NCBI RefSeq assembly: GCF_016595795.1
Contig: NZ_JAENHN010000025.1
Span: forward strand, 70,689 to 134,688
DNA length: 64,000 nucleotides
Source of the DNA: Clostridium yunnanense
GTDB taxonomy: Bacteria; Bacillota; Clostridia; Clostridiales; Clostridiaceae
Direction of reading: 5' to 3'
Both the position numbers and the translations under genes were made by a program. A model generated the notes under the pieces. It worked only from the letters and a program-made list of their open reading frames with translations, did no database searches and had not been told where the DNA came from. Shown here in pieces: positions 22,423 through 33,428 of the stretch (positions are counted from its first letter, which is position 1; every line of letters starts with the position of its first letter).

Positions 22423-24081
22423 CTATCTTAGTACTGCCCCAGCACTAGCAGAGCTTACAAGTCTAGCATAACGACTGAGATAGCCTTCTTTTATTTTTGG
22501 TTCAGGTAAAACCCATTTTTCTCTTCTTGCCTCTATTTCTTGAGCACTTACCTGAAGTTCTAATTTACCATTTTTTATATCTACTAAAATCTTATCTCCC
22601 TCTTCTACTAAAGCTATAAGTCCGCCTTCATAAGCTTCTGGAGATACATGGCCTATAGCAGCTCCACGAGTTGCACCAGAAAATCTTCCATCAGTGATTA
22701 ATGCAACGGTTTTATCAAGTCCCATTCCAGCAAGAGCTGAGGTTGGAGATAGCATCTCTCTCATTCCTGGACCGCCTTTTGGACCTTCATATCTTATTAC
22801 AACCACATCACCTTTATTTATCCTTCCACCAAGTATGGCTTCTATGGTATCTTCTTCTGAATTGAATACTCTTGCAGGTCCTTCATGCACCATCATTTCT
22901 TCAACTACTGCAGATCTCTTAACTACAGCTCCATCTAATGCTAGATTTCCTCTTAGTACAGCTATTCCACCAGTTTTGCTGTATGGATTTTCTACTGACT
23001 TTACAACAGAGTGATCTGCTTCTGAGGCTGCTTCAACTATCTGACCTTGTGTAAGCCCGCTAGCAGTTATACAACCTAAATCTAATAAATCAAGCTTAGC
23101 AAGTTCCTTCATAACAGATTTTATTCCACCTGCCCAGTATAAATCTTCTATATGATGTCCACCTGCAGGAGCTAGTTTACAAAGATTAGGCGTTACACTA
23201 CTTATTTCATTTACCTTGTCTAAATCAAATTCTACTTTAGCTTCATTAGCTATGGCTGCTAAGTGAAGCACACTATTAGTTGAACATCCTAGGGCCATAT
23301 CTACAGTTAAAGCATTTTTTATACTTCTTTCATTTACTATATCTCTAGGCTTTATATCCGCTTTAACTAAGTCTAATATTTTCATCCCTGCATGCTTTGC
23401 CAGTCTTAATCTTTCTGAATAAACAGCAGGTATCGTTCCATTACCAGGAAGTGCTAAACCAAGCACTTCACTTAAACAGTTCATAGAGTTTGCTGTATAC
23501 ATCCCTGAGCATGAACCACAGGTTGGGCATGCTTTTTCTTCTAATTCTTTAAGATCACAGGTACTCATCTTTCCACTGCTGTGTGCACCTACTGCTTCAA
23601 ATACAGTAGAAAGACTTACATCCTTGCCTTTAAACTTTCCTGCAAGCATTGGACCTCCGCTTACAACCACTGAAGGTACATTTAGTCTTAGTGCGCCCAT
23701 AATTACACCTGGAACAATTTTGTCACAGTTTGGTATAAGTACTAGACCATCAAAACCATGTGCATTTGTCATACATTCTACGGAGTCAGCTATGAGTTCT
23801 CTCGAAGCTAAAGAATATTTCATTCCTATATGACCCATAGCAATCCCATCACATACTCCTATAACAGGAAATTCTATTGGAGTTCCCCCTGCAAGAAGTA
23901 CTCCTTTTTTCACAGCCTCTACCACTTTATCTAGGTGAGTGTGTCCTGGAATTATTTCATTATGTGAAGTTACAATTCCTATTAATGGTCTATCTAGCTC
24001 CTCATCAGTAAAGCCTGCTGCTTTAAATAGAGATCTATGAGGAGTTCTTTCTACTCCTTTTTTAACTACATCACTTCTCAT
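22423..24081 (-). CDS. ilvD: Dihydroxy-acid dehydratase
   Basis: 552 aa from ATG 24081, preceded by GGAGGAAGCG (an upstream ATG at 24114 has no such site). Fe-S ligands are in PNCDK and [18 protein letters not shown]. It dehydrates the dihydroxy acids to 2-oxoisovalerate and 2-oxo-3-methylvalerate. Between leuB and ilvB. Confidence 0.97.
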   Translation of the reverse strand: MRSDVVKKGVERTPHRSLFKAAGFTDEELDRPLIGIVTSHNEIIPGHTHLDKVVEAVKKGVLLAGGTPIEFPVIGVCDGIAMGHIGMKYSLASRELIADSVECMTNAHGFDGLVLIPNCDKIVPGVIMGALRLNVPSVVVSGGPMLAGKFKGKDVSLSTVFEAVGAHSSGKMSTCDLKELEEKACPTCGSCSGMYTANSMNCLSEVLGLALPGNGTIPAVYSERLRLAKHAGMKILDLVKADIKPRDIVNERSIKNALTVDMALGCSTNSVLHLAAIANEAKVEFDLDKVNEISSVTPNLCKLAPAGGHHIEDLYWAGGIKSVMKELAKLDLLDLGCITASGLTQGQIVEAASEADHSVVKSVENPYSKTGGIAVLRGNLALDGAVVKRSAVVEEMMVHEGPARVFNSEEDTIEAILGGRINKGDVVVIRYEGPKGGPGMREMLSPTSALAGMGLDKTVALITDGRFSGATRGAAIGHVSPEAYEGGLIALVEEGDKILVDIKNGKLELQVSAQEIEARREKWVLPEPKIKEGYLSRYARLVSSASAGAVLR

Positions 24082-24117
24082 TTCGCTTCCTCCATTACCT
24101 ATAATTTGTTTCAAAAC

Positions 24118-25197
24118 TTAGTTTTTTCTTAGCTCTTCAATCACTAAGCTTCCCATTTCCTTTGTGCCAACCTTTTTCATACCTTCACTGAATATATCAC
24201 CAGTTCTATAACCAGCTTCAAGTACACTTAGTACTGCTTTTTCAATTTCATCAGCTTCCTCTTGAAGATTGAAACTGAATCTAAGCATCATAGCTGTAGA
24301 TAAAATTGTTGCAAGTGGATTTGCCAGTCCTTTTCCTGCTATATCAGGAGCACTTCCATGTATAGGTTCATACATCCCCATATTGTTTTCTCCAATACTA
24401 GCAGATGGAAGCATTCCTATAGATCCTGTTATCATTGACGCTTCATCTGATAATATATCTCCAAACATATTGCTAGTTACTATGACATCAAATTGTCTTG
24501 GATTTCTAACGATTTGCATTGCTGCATTATCAACATACATGTGATTTACAGTAACATCTGGATAGTCTTTTGCAACTTCTTCAACAACAGTTCTCCATAG
24601 TCTTGAGCTTTCTAATATATTTGCTTTATCTACACTTGTTAGAAGCTTGTTTCTTTTAAGTGCAATATCGAAAGCTGTTTTTACAATTCTTCTTATTTCA
24701 GTCACTGAATACTTTTCAGTATCATAAGCATATTGCTCATTATTTTCTTCAAATCTCCCTCTGTCTCCAAAGTAGATCCCTCCAGTAAGTTCTCTTACCA
24801 CTGAAAAATCTATTCCTTCACCAATGACTTCATCCTTTAAAGGTGATGCCGCTCTTAGCGGTGAGTAAAGCAGTGCTGGTCTTAAGTTACAGTAAAGTCC
24901 AAGTCCTCCTCTAAGTCCTAAAAGAGCTTGCTCTGGTCTTTGCTTTGCATTTGGGTCATCCCACTTAGGACCGCCAACAGCTCCTAAAAGTACCGCGTCA
25001 CTTTTTTTGCATTCTTCTAAAGTTTCTTCTGGAAGTGGAGTGCCTTCTTCATCCATAGCACAACCTCCAGCTAGTAAAAATTTATATTCAAATTTGTGAT
25101 TATACTTTTCCCCAACTACCTCTAATACCTTTAAAGCCTCATCTACAACTTCTGGTCCTATTCCATCACCTTTTATTACAGCTACTTTATATGTCAA
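24118..25197 (-). CDS. leuB: 3-isopropylmalate dehydrogenase
   Basis: 359 aa. It oxidises and decarboxylates 3-isopropylmalate with NAD. Start [15 protein letters not shown]; substrate-site segments [13 protein letters not shown] and [13 protein letters not shown] site near [15 protein letters not shown] 398-base gap holding a repeat separates it from leuD. Confidence 0.98.
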   Translation of the reverse strand: MTYKVAVIKGDGIGPEVVDEALKVLEVVGEKYNHKFEYKFLLAGGCAMDEEGTPLPEETLEECKKSDAVLLGAVGGPKWDDPNAKQRPEQALLGLRGGLGLYCNLRPALLYSPLRAASPLKDEVIGEGIDFSVVRELTGGIYFGDRGRFEENNEQYAYDTEKYSVTEIRRIVKTAFDIALKRNKLLTSVDKANILESSRLWRTVVEEVAKDYPDVTVNHMYVDNAAMQIVRNPRQFDVIVTSNMFGDILSDEASMITGSIGMLPSASIGENNMGMYEPIHGSAPDIAGKGLANPLATILSTAMMLRFSFNLQEEADEIEKAVLSVLEAGYRTGDIFSEGMKKVGTKEMGSLVIEELRKN

Positions 25198-25407
25198 CTT
25201 AAATCCCCCTTTTAACGTTCACGACTATTGCTGAAGCCTTTTCTATTTTCATTTCAATTTATATAGATAATTTAAATTCATAACTTTTTAACTATTTATA
25301 AAGTTAAATTCTTATATTTATAACTTCTTAAATTGTTATATTGTTAACTTTTTATATCCCCATATTTAGAATTCTTATTATCTGATTATGCTTAAGATTA
25401 TTATTCA

Positions 25408-25577
25408 AATTAATTGATTATACAGGAGACGCCCTATGAGCTAGCTATTAGAATTAAATAATTTTTTCGGATGATTTTGCGTAAGCTCATTAAGGATGAA
25501 TAACTCTAATCCTAAAAATATAAATTCAATTATAGAGTTGTTCATCTAAAGAGCGTTGGATGTATAATCAATTAATT
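25408..25577. repeat. Palindromic dispersed element, family 2, copy 3 (inverted, with insertion)
   Basis: 17-bp perfect terminal inverted repeats (AATTAATTGATTATACA, 25408-25424, and 25561-25577). Read on the minus strand it has GGCGTCTCCTG and TTAATGAGCTTACGCAAAAT, which match copy 1. A second palindrome of family 1 type lies inside (25495-25546). It interrupts the leuD-leuB spacing. Confidence 0.72.
25495..25546. repeat. Family 1-like palindrome nested in family 2 copy 3
   Basis: Ends GATGAATAACTCTA and TAGAGTTGTTCATC pair at 13 of 14 bases and resemble the GATGAACCACTTC ends of family 1. It is shorter (52 bp) than a full family 1 copy. Confidence 0.55.
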
Positions 25578-25595
25578 CCTATAACGCGTTAATCA

Positions 25596-26084
25596 CTATG
25601 ACTTATTCTTTATATAACCTACTAAACCGTTGTTCTTTATTATTTCCTGCATAAACTCAGGGAATGGCTCTGCTTTGTATTCTTCCTGTTTAGTAAGATT
25701 CTTAATTACTCCATCATTAAAATCTATCTCTACTTCATCTCCAGCATCTATACCTGCTACAGCTTCTTCGCACTCTAATATAGGAAGTCCTATATTTATA
25801 GCATTTCTATAGAATATTCTTGCAAAGGTAGAAGCTATAACACAGCTTATTCCACTTTCTCTTATTGCTATAGGTGCGTGTTCTCTAGAGGAACCACATC
25901 CAAAATTTTTGCTCGCAACCATTATATCTCCATGGTTTACCTTATTAACAAAGTCTCCATCTATATCTTCCATACAATGAGCTGCAAGTTCCTTAAAGTC
26001 TGAAGTATTTAGGTATCTTGCTGGTATTATTACATCTGTATCAACATTATCTCCGTATTTAAAAACCTTTCCTCTTGCTTTCAT
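25596..26084 (-). CDS. leuD: 3-isopropylmalate dehydratase, small subunit
   Basis: 162 aa, the short form that pairs with the 420-aa large subunit. [17 protein letters not shown] at the N-terminus and [13 protein letters not shown] near 60-72 are the swivelling-domain signatures. It follows leuC by 14 bases. Confidence 0.97.
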   Translation of the reverse strand: MKARGKVFKYGDNVDTDVIIPARYLNTSDFKELAAHCMEDIDGDFVNKVNHGDIMVASKNFGCGSSREHAPIAIRESGISCVIASTFARIFYRNAINIGLPILECEEAVAGIDAGDEVEIDFNDGVIKNLTKQEEYKAEPFPEFMQEIIKNNGLVGYIKNKS

Positions 26085-26098
26085 CTTTGCTATTCCTC

Positions 26099-27358
26099 CT
26101 AAACTAATTCTGGGTCAGTTATTACTCCAGTCAGTGCTGAAGCTGCTGCTACTGCTGGACTTGCAAGGTAAACCTCTGACTCTACATGTCCCATTCTTCC
26201 AACAAAGTTTCTGTTTGTAGTAGAAACTGCTCTTTCACCTGCTGCTAGTATTCCCATATGTCCACCAAGACAAGGTCCACAAGTAGGAGTAGAAACAATT
26301 GCTCCAGCTTCAATGAAGTCTTTTAATAACCCTTCTTCCATAGCCTGCAGATAAATCTTTTGAGTTCCTGGGAAAACTATAGTCCTTACATACTTAGCAA
26401 CCTTTTTACCTCTAAGGATTGAAGCTGCTACTCTTAAATCTTCTAATCTTCCATTTGTACAAGAGCCTATAACTACTTGATTTATCTTAACCTCACCAGC
26501 TTCATCTACAGTCTTAGTATTTTCAGGTAAATGAGGGAAAGCTACTGTTGGTCTTAGAGTAGACAAGTCTATCTCATAAACCTCATCATATTCAGCATCT
26601 TCATCTGGTTCATAAACTTTATATCCTCTTGTAGAATGTTCTTTCATATATTCAACGGTTTTTTCATCCACTGGGAATATTCCATTCTTAGCTCCTGCTT
26701 CTATTGCCATGTTTGCCATAGTAAATCTGCTATCCATTGAAAGATACTCAAGTCCATCTCCTGCAAATTCCATTGATTTATATAAAGCTCCATCAACACC
26801 TATAAGCCCTATGATATGAAGTATCACGTCCTTACCACTTATCCATTTAGCCGGTTTATTCTTTAATACAAATTTTAAAGCTGACGGAACCTTAAACCAA
26901 CATTCTCCTGTAGCCATTCCTGCTCCCATATCTGTAGAACCTATTCCTGTTGAAAATGCACCTAATGCTCCATAAGTACAAGTATGTGAATCAGCTCCTA
27001 TAACCACATCTCCAGCTACAACTAACCCTTTCTCAGGTATTAGAACATGCTCTATTCCCATCTCACCGATATCAAAGAAGTTTGTTATTTCCTTTTGCTG
27101 CGCAAATTCTCTTATAAACTTACATTGCTCTGCTGCTTTTATATCCTTATTAGGTGTAAAGTGATCTGGTACTATTGCAATTTTATCTTTATCAAAAACT
27201 TCTGTATCACCAAGTTTTTTAAATTCCTTTATAGCCACAGGTGAAGTTATATCATTGCCTAAAACCAAATCAAGCTTTGCTTGTATAAGTTGTCCAGCCT
27301 TTACAGTTTCAAGACCTGCATGGCTTGCTAATATTTTTTGAGTCATCGTCATCCCCAT
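26099..27358 (-). CDS. leuC: 3-isopropylmalate dehydratase, large subunit
   Basis: 419 aa aconitase-family protein. 4Fe-4S ligands are in [10 protein letters not shown] and [10 protein letters not shown]; the substrate region has [13 protein letters not shown]. It isomerises 2- to 3-isopropylmalate, and probably also citramalate, given the neighbouring cimA. It follows cimA by 14 bases. Confidence 0.97.
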   Translation of the reverse strand: MGMTMTQKILASHAGLETVKAGQLIQAKLDLVLGNDITSPVAIKEFKKLGDTEVFDKDKIAIVPDHFTPNKDIKAAEQCKFIREFAQQKEITNFFDIGEMGIEHVLIPEKGLVVAGDVVIGADSHTCTYGALGAFSTGIGSTDMGAGMATGECWFKVPSALKFVLKNKPAKWISGKDVILHIIGLIGVDGALYKSMEFAGDGLEYLSMDSRFTMANMAIEAGAKNGIFPVDEKTVEYMKEHSTRGYKVYEPDEDAEYDEVYEIDLSTLRPTVAFPHLPENTKTVDEAGEVKINQVVIGSCTNGRLEDLRVAASILRGKKVAKYVRTIVFPGTQKIYLQAMEEGLLKDFIEAGAIVSTPTCGPCLGGHMGILAAGERAVSTTNRNFVGRMGHVESEVYLASPAVAAASALTGVITDPELV

Positions 27359-27372
27359 ATTAAAAATACCTC

Positions 27373-28965
27373 CTAAAAATAAGTTCTTACTTTTCTTTCT
27401 ATATCTTTTATTAGTTTATATTCTATTGAATCAACTAGCGCTATCCAGCTAGCTTCAATAATATCCTTTGATACTCCAACATTGCTCCATTTTTCTACTC
27501 CATCTGTAGATTCTATAAGAACTCTAACCTTTGCCCCTGTATTACTTTCTGAATCCAACACCCTAACTTTATAGTCTACAAGTCGTACACTTCTAAGCTG
27601 AGGGTAAAAAACTTCCAAGGCTTTTCTAAGAGCTTTGTCTAAGGCGTTTACCGGCCCATCACCTTCAGCTGCAGTGATTTCAGTCTTACCATCAACTGTT
27701 ATATTGATTAAAGCTGTTGAACTAAAGTTTCCTTTTAAAGAAGGCTGTTCACCTATTATCTTAAAGTGATTCAGTTTAAAGAATGGCTCATATTTACCTA
27801 TAACCTTTCTCATAACAAGTTCCACAGTACCTTCTGCTCCCTCAAACTGGTAGCCGTCAAACTCTAATTCTTTGAGCTTATCAGTTATAACCTTTACTTC
27901 TTCACTATCTTTTTTTATATTTGGGAAAATCTTTTGAACCTCTTTCCAGATAGTGCTTTTTCCACTAACCTCAGAAACCAAAAATCTTCTCTTGTTTCCT
28001 ACAAGCTCAGGTTTTATATGTTCATAAGATTTTGGGTCCTTAGCTACTGCATCTATATGCATGCCGCCTTTATGAGCAAAGGCTGAAGCTCCTACATAAG
28101 GGGTATCATCACTTAATGTTATATTGGATATTTCAGAAATGTATCTTGAGATTTTTGTTAGCTTATCTAGATTATTACTTGCATTAAGTTCATATTCATA
28201 TTTGCAAATCAGAGTTGGTAAAATTGTAGATAAATTAGCATTTCCGCACCTTTCACCTATACCGATGAAGGTTCCTTGTATATGAGTAGCCCCCTCTTCA
28301 ACTGCTATTATTGAATTTGCTACTGCCATCCCCATATCGTTGTGACAATGTATCCCAAGGTTATCTCCTATTACTTTATTTGTTTTACTTACAATCTTAG
28401 ATATCTCAGAAGGCAAGGTTCCTCCATTTGTATCGCATAAAACAACTACTTCTGCCCCAGCTTCCTTTGCAACTTTTAAGGTTTCTAAGGCATATTCTTC
28501 ATTATTTTTAAAACCATCAAAAAAGTGCTCAGAATCAAAAATCACCTTTTTTCCTTTATCAACTAAAAACTTTATAGAATCATATATCATAGCTAAGTTT
28601 TCTTCTAAGGTAGTTTTTAGTATATCCTTCACTTGAAAGTCCCAGGACTTACCGAAAAGTACTATTATCTCTACTCCTGCATCAAGTAGGTCTTTTAAAT
28701 TTTTATCATCTTCCGCCTTTGTACCAGACCTTCTTGTGCTTCCGAAGGCCACGAGCTTTGCATGATTTAGCTTGATACTCTTCATAGATTTAAATAATTC
28801 TAAATCTTTGGGATTTGATCCGGGATTTCCTGCTTCTATAAAATCTATGCCTAAATCATCTAAGCATTTGCATATCTTGATTTTATCTTCTAGAGAAAAT
28901 GAAATCCCTTGTCCTTGCGCCCCATCTCTTAAGGTAGAATCTAAGATATAGATTTTTTTATTCAA
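27373..28965 (-). CDS. cimA: (R)-citramalate synthase
   Basis: 530 aa. It starts with TTG 28965 behind GGGGGAGTGAA. The N-terminus [21 protein letters not shown] and the overall length fit the CimA/TIGR00977 branch rather than LeuA, which is present separately. The metal site is in [15 protein letters not shown] and the C-terminal LeuA dimer/allosteric domain is intact. It condenses pyruvate and acetyl-CoA and so opens a threonine-independent route to 2-oxobutyrate and isoleucine, using LeuBCD for the next steps. Confidence 0.9.
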   Translation of the reverse strand: MNKKIYILDSTLRDGAQGQGISFSLEDKIKICKCLDDLGIDFIEAGNPGSNPKDLELFKSMKSIKLNHAKLVAFGSTRRSGTKAEDDKNLKDLLDAGVEIIVLFGKSWDFQVKDILKTTLEENLAMIYDSIKFLVDKGKKVIFDSEHFFDGFKNNEEYALETLKVAKEAGAEVVVLCDTNGGTLPSEISKIVSKTNKVIGDNLGIHCHNDMGMAVANSIIAVEEGATHIQGTFIGIGERCGNANLSTILPTLICKYEYELNASNNLDKLTKISRYISEISNITLSDDTPYVGASAFAHKGGMHIDAVAKDPKSYEHIKPELVGNKRRFLVSEVSGKSTIWKEVQKIFPNIKKDSEEVKVITDKLKELEFDGYQFEGAEGTVELVMRKVIGKYEPFFKLNHFKIIGEQPSLKGNFSSTALINITVDGKTEITAAEGDGPVNALDKALRKALEVFYPQLRSVRLVDYKVRVLDSESNTGAKVRVLIESTDGVEKWSNVGVSKDIIEASWIALVDSIEYKLIKDIERKVRTYF

Positions 28966-28988
28966 AATTCACTCCCCCATTTGATATC

Positions 28989-29026
28989 TAAAGATGAACG
29001 ACTTCGAACCGCAATCTATTTTCAAA
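28989..29026. repeat. Half copy of palindromic family 1 (copy B)
   Basis: TAAAGATGAACGACTTCG and AACCGCAATCTATTTTCAAA match one arm of the family; no clear opposite arm. It lies in the ilvN-cimA gap of 256 bases. Confidence 0.5.
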
Positions 29027-29221
29027 GTCCCCTTTTTATCGCTTATTGCTTACTAGTTGCCTCTTAATTCTTTAGTCCCAGAACTTTACCGAAAATTCTT
29101 ACTATAAATAATTTTCTGACACTAAATTCTAAAAGCGCCCCACAAATAGAATTCTAAATTAGAATATATAGATTTTCTAATACTTCAGTGGTAATTCTAA
29201 TACAAAAACCCATACATATCT

Positions 29222-29749
29222 TTATCCTACATACTCTTCCTCGAAGTAGTCTCCATAAGATTTAATATCTTTACTTCCTCTTTCAATGGCCGCTAGTCCA
29301 GTTCTTACAATTTCCTTTACACCATACTCTTCCATTAACTTTATTAATGCAGATATCTTGCTATCATCTCCAGTAAGTTCTATAGTTAAAGTTTCTGTGT
29401 CCAAATCAATAACTTTACATCTAAAGATCTTAGCAACATCATTTATAGCTGCCCTTTGCGCTGCATCAGCTTTAACTTTTATCAATACAAGTTCTCTTAT
29501 AACTGAATTATCAGGTGTTAGTTTTATGACTTTAATAACTTCCTGCAGCTTATTTAACTGCTTTATGAATTGGTCTAAAGTTTCTTCTCCTCCCATGAGG
29601 GTTATTGTCATTCTTGCAAAGTCTGGATTTTCTGTTTTACCTACAGATAGACTATCAATATTAAAACCTCTTCTCATAAACAATCCCGAAACTCTGCTTA
29701 GCACTCCAGATGTATTCCTTACCAAAACAGATAATACATGTCTCTCCAT
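29222..29749 (-). CDS. ilvN: Acetolactate synthase, small (regulatory) subunit
   Basis: 175 aa. N-terminal ACT domain (residues 4-75: LSVLVRNTSGVLSRVSGLFMRRG) that binds valine, and the C-terminal ALS_ss_C domain. It activates and gives feedback control to IlvB, which here lies six genes downstream. First gene after the leader RNA. It could be called ilvH. Confidence 0.95.
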   Translation of the reverse strand: MERHVLSVLVRNTSGVLSRVSGLFMRRGFNIDSLSVGKTENPDFARMTITLMGGEETLDQFIKQLNKLQEVIKVIKLTPDNSVIRELVLIKVKADAAQRAAINDVAKIFRCKVIDLDTETLTIELTGDDSKISALIKLMEEYGVKEIVRTGLAAIERGSKDIKSYGDYFEEEYVG

Positions 29750-29817
29750 TACAACCTCCCACTATATATTTTTCTAAAATTAAACTTTATTTATAACTTA
29801 TTCCATTAAAAAAGGTT

Positions 29818-30115
29818 AAAAAAATCCCACTCCAATGATATAAATCATTTAAAGTGGGATATGTTATCATCTCCGCCTTATAAAAAAGATATCACCAGGT
29901 TCAATCAAACCCTTGCCTATAACGGGGCTTACCGGAAGGTCCTTACTTGCGCCATTGCTTTCAGGTTTCTGCTCAAGAGTGATTGTCACCTAGAAAAAAC
30001 ATCGATTCTCACCTAACCTCGACTCTCTGTGGCTTTTAATAACTAAATGACTGTCTCCGTCAACGCATTTATTTTTAACGGGCATATATTCAAATTGTTT
30101 TCTGAATTTATTATT
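29818..30115 (-). ncRNA. Probable T-box leader of the branched-chain amino acid operon
   Basis: The minus-strand leader has a GACGGAGACAGT segment, an AGAGAGTCGAGG...GGTGAGAATCG block, AATCACTCTTGAGCAG and a CCGGTAAGCCCCGTTATAG block, all in the order seen in T-box Stem I and its base. It ends in a terminator (ATCCCACT/AGTGGGAT, 29853-29860 with 29824-29831) and seven T. An upstream GGTGATAT can pair with ATATCCCAC and would prevent that hairpin. The usual GGTGGTACCGCG box is not visible; AAGGCGGAGATG stands in its place. I could not fix the specifier codon. Confidence 0.6.
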
Positions 30116-30122
30116 AATTATG

Positions 30123-30151
30123 ATTCTATTTGCGAAATCACAATATGTCAA
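30123..30151 (-). promoter_or_regulatory. Promoter of the ilvN-leu-ilv operon
   Basis: Minus strand TTGACA (30151-30146), 17-base spacer, TAGAAT (30128-30123). It lies just upstream of the leader RNA. Confidence 0.82.
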
Positions 30152-30160
30152 TACTTTTAA

Positions 30161-30205
30161 AAATTAAATGACAATATAATATTTATTTATATATTATATT
30201 GTCAT
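30161..30205 (-). terminator. Terminator of the metal ATPase gene
   Basis: 15-bp perfect stem (30168-30182 with 30191-30205) with an 8-base loop, followed on the minus strand by TTAATTTTT. It lies 36 bases after the stop codon and just before the ilv promoter. Confidence 0.82.
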
Positions 30206-30240
30206 TTTTATAATTGAATAGGTTTTAAAAAACAACTTAG

Positions 30241-32616
30241 TTAATTATTTCTAATCCTCAATATCCTAGTAGCATTTAGCACAGCTATAAGAGCTACACC
30301 AACATCACCGAAAACTGCTTCCCACATATTTGCATATCCAAGAGCTCCAAGCACCAAAATTACAAGCTTTACCCCTAATGCAAATATTATATTTTGCCAC
30401 ACTATTACATTAGTTCTTTTTGCAATATTTATACCCATTGCTATTTTCGAAGGTTCATCGGTCATTATTACAACATCAGCAGCTTCAATAGCAGCATCTG
30501 AGCCAACTCCACCCATTGCTATTCCGATATCAGCTCTTGCTAGCACTGGTGCATCGTTTATACCATCACCTACAAAGACTATAGAATCCTTTTCCTGCTT
30601 AGCACTAAATATACTTTCTAACTTTTCTACTTTATCCGCTGGAAGAAGCTCTGAGTATACCTTTTTTATTGATAATTTTTCTGCTACTGCTTCAGCTACC
30701 TTTTTATTGTCACCAGTTAGCATTACAATATCATCGATTCCCATATCTCTAAGCTTATCAATAGCTTCTTTAGAATCATGTTTTACTTCATCTGCAATCA
30801 ATATATAACCTGCATATTTTTTATTAACTGCAATATGAATAACTGTTCCTATAGCATCATGTATTTCAGTTTTTATGGAGAACTCCTCCATAAGCTTCAC
30901 ATTACCTGCTAAAACCTCTTGTCCATCAAACTTTATCTTTATTCCTCTTCCTGATATCTCTTCGAAGGAATCTATTTTATTTTTATCAATAGTCTTTTCA
31001 TACTCTCTAACTATAGATACCGCAATTGGATGATTTGAATAGAATTCTGCATAAGCTGCAAACTCAAGCAACTCATCTTTAGTAAAATCATTTCTATTTT
31101 CTAAAGCTGAAACCTTAAATACACCTTTTGTCAAAGTACCAGTTTTATCAAAGACTACTGTCTTTACTCTATTTAATGCTTCAAGGTAGTTTCCACCCTT
31201 AATTAGTATCCCTTGCTTTGAAGCTGCTCCTATTCCTCCAAAGAAAGTTAGAGGTATAGATATAACTAAAGCACAAGGACAAGAAACAACCAAAAATACA
31301 AGTGCTCTATAAATCCATTCTGAAAAACTGTAACTTCCTGTGACTATTGGAGGTATAAATGCTAAAGCTAGTGCAGCAAAAACTACTGCTGGAGTGTAAT
31401 ATTTAGCAAACTTTGTTATAAATTTTTCTGTTTGAGCCTTTTTATTTCCTGCATTCTCTACAAGATCTAATATCTTAGCTACAGTTGACTCACCATAATC
31501 TTTTGTCACTTTCACTTCTAAAAGTCCATTTTTATTTATTGCACCGGAAAGAACTTCATCACCTAGTTTTACTTCTCTAGGTATTGATTCACCAGTTAGA
31601 GCTGAGGTATCAATAGATGCTTCTCCTTTTAATATAATTCCATCTAGAGGCACTCTTTCTCCTGCCTTTATGATAATTATATCTCCAACTTCTACACTTT
31701 CAGGATCAACTTTTTGTTCTCCTGAAGAAAGCTTTAAGTTTGCATAATCAGGCCTTATATCCATAAGTCCTTGTATTGACTTTCTTGATCTTCCAACAGC
31801 CATATCTTGAAAAGCTTCTCCAATTTGGTAAAATAGCATAACTGCTACTGCTTCTGGGAACTCTTTAATTGCAAAAGCTCCAACAGTTGCAAGCACCATT
31901 AGGAAGTTTTCATCAAATATTTCGCCTCTTTTAATATTTTTTAAAGCTGCTAAAACTATATCTCCTCCAGCTAACACATAACTAACTAAGAAGATCCCCA
32001 GTTCACCATAAAAACCAAAATCAAATATTATTCCTATAGCGTACAATACTATTGCCGCTATTATTCTTCCAACCCTAAACTTAGATAGTTCACCACCATG
32101 TTCGTGATCATGACCATGATGATGTCCATCCTCTTCATCCTCATAACTATGCTCATGCTCTACATGTCCATGATTATGTGTATCATTACTATGAGTGTGT
32201 TCCTTTGCTTTGTGATCATGATTATGAGAATCAGAGTGGCTGTGATGATTAATAGGTTCTTTATGCTTAAGTTTAGTACTTATATTTTGACCTTCATGAA
32301 TTTCATCATGGTGGTCATACTCTTCGCAGCAACCATCATTGCAAACTGATATATTTTTAACAGGTTTACTAACCTTTGCCTTTATAGCTTTCGTAGCTTT
32401 CCTAACTTTAACATGTGGCTCCAACGCTACTACTATATCTGTAACCTTTGAGATTATATTTTCTTTTTGATCTTCATTAATCGTCATAACTAAAGTTCCA
32501 TTAGCAAAGTTAATACTTGCTTCCTTAACTTCATCTAATTTATTTACCTTGTCTTCTATCTTAGCTGCGCAATTTGCACAATCCAGTCCATCCAGATAGA
32601 GCTTTACTTTTTCCAT
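30241..32616 (-). CDS. cadA: Heavy-metal translocating P1B-type ATPase (Cd/Zn/Pb class)
   Basis: 791 aa. Residues 1-70 form a heavy-metal-associated domain with C13/C16. Residues 95-175 are an exceptionally His-rich linker (repeated HxH and HGHDHEHG-type runs). Core motifs are TGES, C446-P447-C448 in the metal channel, the phosphorylated D490 in DKTGT, the HP locus NHPIAVSIV, and GDGINDAP. CPC with a CadC-type regulator next door indicates export of Zn, Cd or Pb rather than Cu. The gene could be named zntA. Regulated by the neighbouring ArsR-family protein. Confidence 0.93.
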   Translation of the reverse strand: MEKVKLYLDGLDCANCAAKIEDKVNKLDEVKEASINFANGTLVMTINEDQKENIISKVTDIVVALEPHVKVRKATKAIKAKVSKPVKNISVCNDGCCEEYDHHDEIHEGQNISTKLKHKEPINHHSHSDSHNHDHKAKEHTHSNDTHNHGHVEHEHSYEDEEDGHHHGHDHEHGGELSKFRVGRIIAAIVLYAIGIIFDFGFYGELGIFLVSYVLAGGDIVLAALKNIKRGEIFDENFLMVLATVGAFAIKEFPEAVAVMLFYQIGEAFQDMAVGRSRKSIQGLMDIRPDYANLKLSSGEQKVDPESVEVGDIIIIKAGERVPLDGIILKGEASIDTSALTGESIPREVKLGDEVLSGAINKNGLLEVKVTKDYGESTVAKILDLVENAGNKKAQTEKFITKFAKYYTPAVVFAALALAFIPPIVTGSYSFSEWIYRALVFLVVSCPCALVISIPLTFFGGIGAASKQGILIKGGNYLEALNRVKTVVFDKTGTLTKGVFKVSALENRNDFTKDELLEFAAYAEFYSNHPIAVSIVREYEKTIDKNKIDSFEEISGRGIKIKFDGQEVLAGNVKLMEEFSIKTEIHDAIGTVIHIAVNKKYAGYILIADEVKHDSKEAIDKLRDMGIDDIVMLTGDNKKVAEAVAEKLSIKKVYSELLPADKVEKLESIFSAKQEKDSIVFVGDGINDAPVLARADIGIAMGGVGSDAAIEAADVVIMTDEPSKIAMGINIAKRTNVIVWQNIIFALGVKLVILVLGALGYANMWEAVFGDVGVALIAVLNATRILRIRNN

Positions 32617-32679
32617 TTGTTTTATCCCCCTTTGTAGAACTTGTGCCTTCTCATTTAAATTTCAAATACTATATTTTTA

Positions 32680-32771
32680 GATAAACTACTTCATTTTGAA
32701 ACTTATCCAAATAAAGATTCGTAGAATCATCGAAATCTTTATTTGGAGTCTAAGGATTGAAGTAGTTTATC
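32680..32771. repeat. Palindromic dispersed element, family 1, copy C
   Basis: 14-bp perfect ends GATAAACTACTTCA / TGAAGTAGTTTATC with an inner 13-bp perfect stem (32707-32719 with 32734-32746). It is a diverged family member lying between the regulator and cadA. Confidence 0.65.
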
Positions 32772-32836
32772 GGTAATAACTATAATTTTTACAAATACAT
32801 TAAACCAGTATCTCTATAGTTATGTTCAGCTTAAAT

Positions 32837-33199
32837 TTATCTTTCTGTAATATGTTCTAAGCCTTGATTGAAAATAGTTTTTACATGTTCATCATCTAAG
32901 GAGTAATAAACTATCTTTCCATCTCTTCTAGGCTTAACTAATCTTGCATTTTTTAACACTCTAAGCTGATGTGAAACCGCTGATTGAGTCATCTTTAGTA
33001 AAGCAGCTATATCGCATACGCACATCTCAGCTTCGAAAAGTGCACAAATTATTTTTATTCTTGTGCTATCACCAAAAACTTTGAAAAGTTCTGATAAATC
33101 ATATAAAGTTTCCTCTTGTGGTATCTTATCACTTACTTCTCTTATGACATCTTCATGTATTACGGTACAATTACAACTTTCAATTTTTTCATTTATCAT
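32837..33199 (-). CDS. cadC: ArsR/SmtB-family metal sensor (CadC-like)
   Basis: 120 aa from ATG 33199, placed 8 bases after AGGTGAT. The longer frame from 33247 begins inside the operator and is unlikely. N-terminal ESCNC and ELFKVFGDSTRIKIICALFEAEMCVCDIAALL carry the cysteines that form the CadC-type metal site; the winged helix reads TQSAVSHQLRVLKNARLVKPRRDGK. It is expected to release DNA when Cd, Pb or Zn binds. Confidence 0.9.
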   Translation of the reverse strand: MINEKIESCNCTVIHEDVIREVSDKIPQEETLYDLSELFKVFGDSTRIKIICALFEAEMCVCDIAALLKMTQSAVSHQLRVLKNARLVKPRRDGKIVYYSLDDEHVKTIFNQGLEHITER

Positions 33200-33226
33200 A
33201 TAATCACCTCGTAACTTTTTCCAACA

Positions 33227-33287
33227 AACATATGAGCAATTGTTCATATGTTAATATCATTATATGCCTCATATAAATAATGGTCAA
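33227..33287 (-). promoter_or_regulatory. Promoter and operator of cadC-cadA
   Basis: Minus strand TTGACC (33287-33282), 17 bases, TATAAT (33264-33259), followed at once by a 26-bp palindrome (33227-33252; arms ACATATGA and TCATATGT around GCAATTGT). The operator covers the start of transcription, as expected for ArsR-type autoregulation. Confidence 0.88.
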
Positions 33288-33341
33288 TTAAAAATAGTAA
33301 TTATTTTATTTTTTTTAATGATATATTGAGCACCAAATAAG

Positions 33342-33371
33342 TTGCTTTCCATACATTAATATATTTATAAT
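33342..33371 (+). promoter_or_regulatory. Possible promoter of the 59-aa gene
   Basis: TTGCTT, 18-base spacer, TATAAT; 57 bases before the start codon. Confidence 0.5.
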
Positions 33372-33428
33372 TTAAACAAGAACTTACTTATAGAGATGAT
33401 CAACATTATATTATTTTAGGAGAAGATT

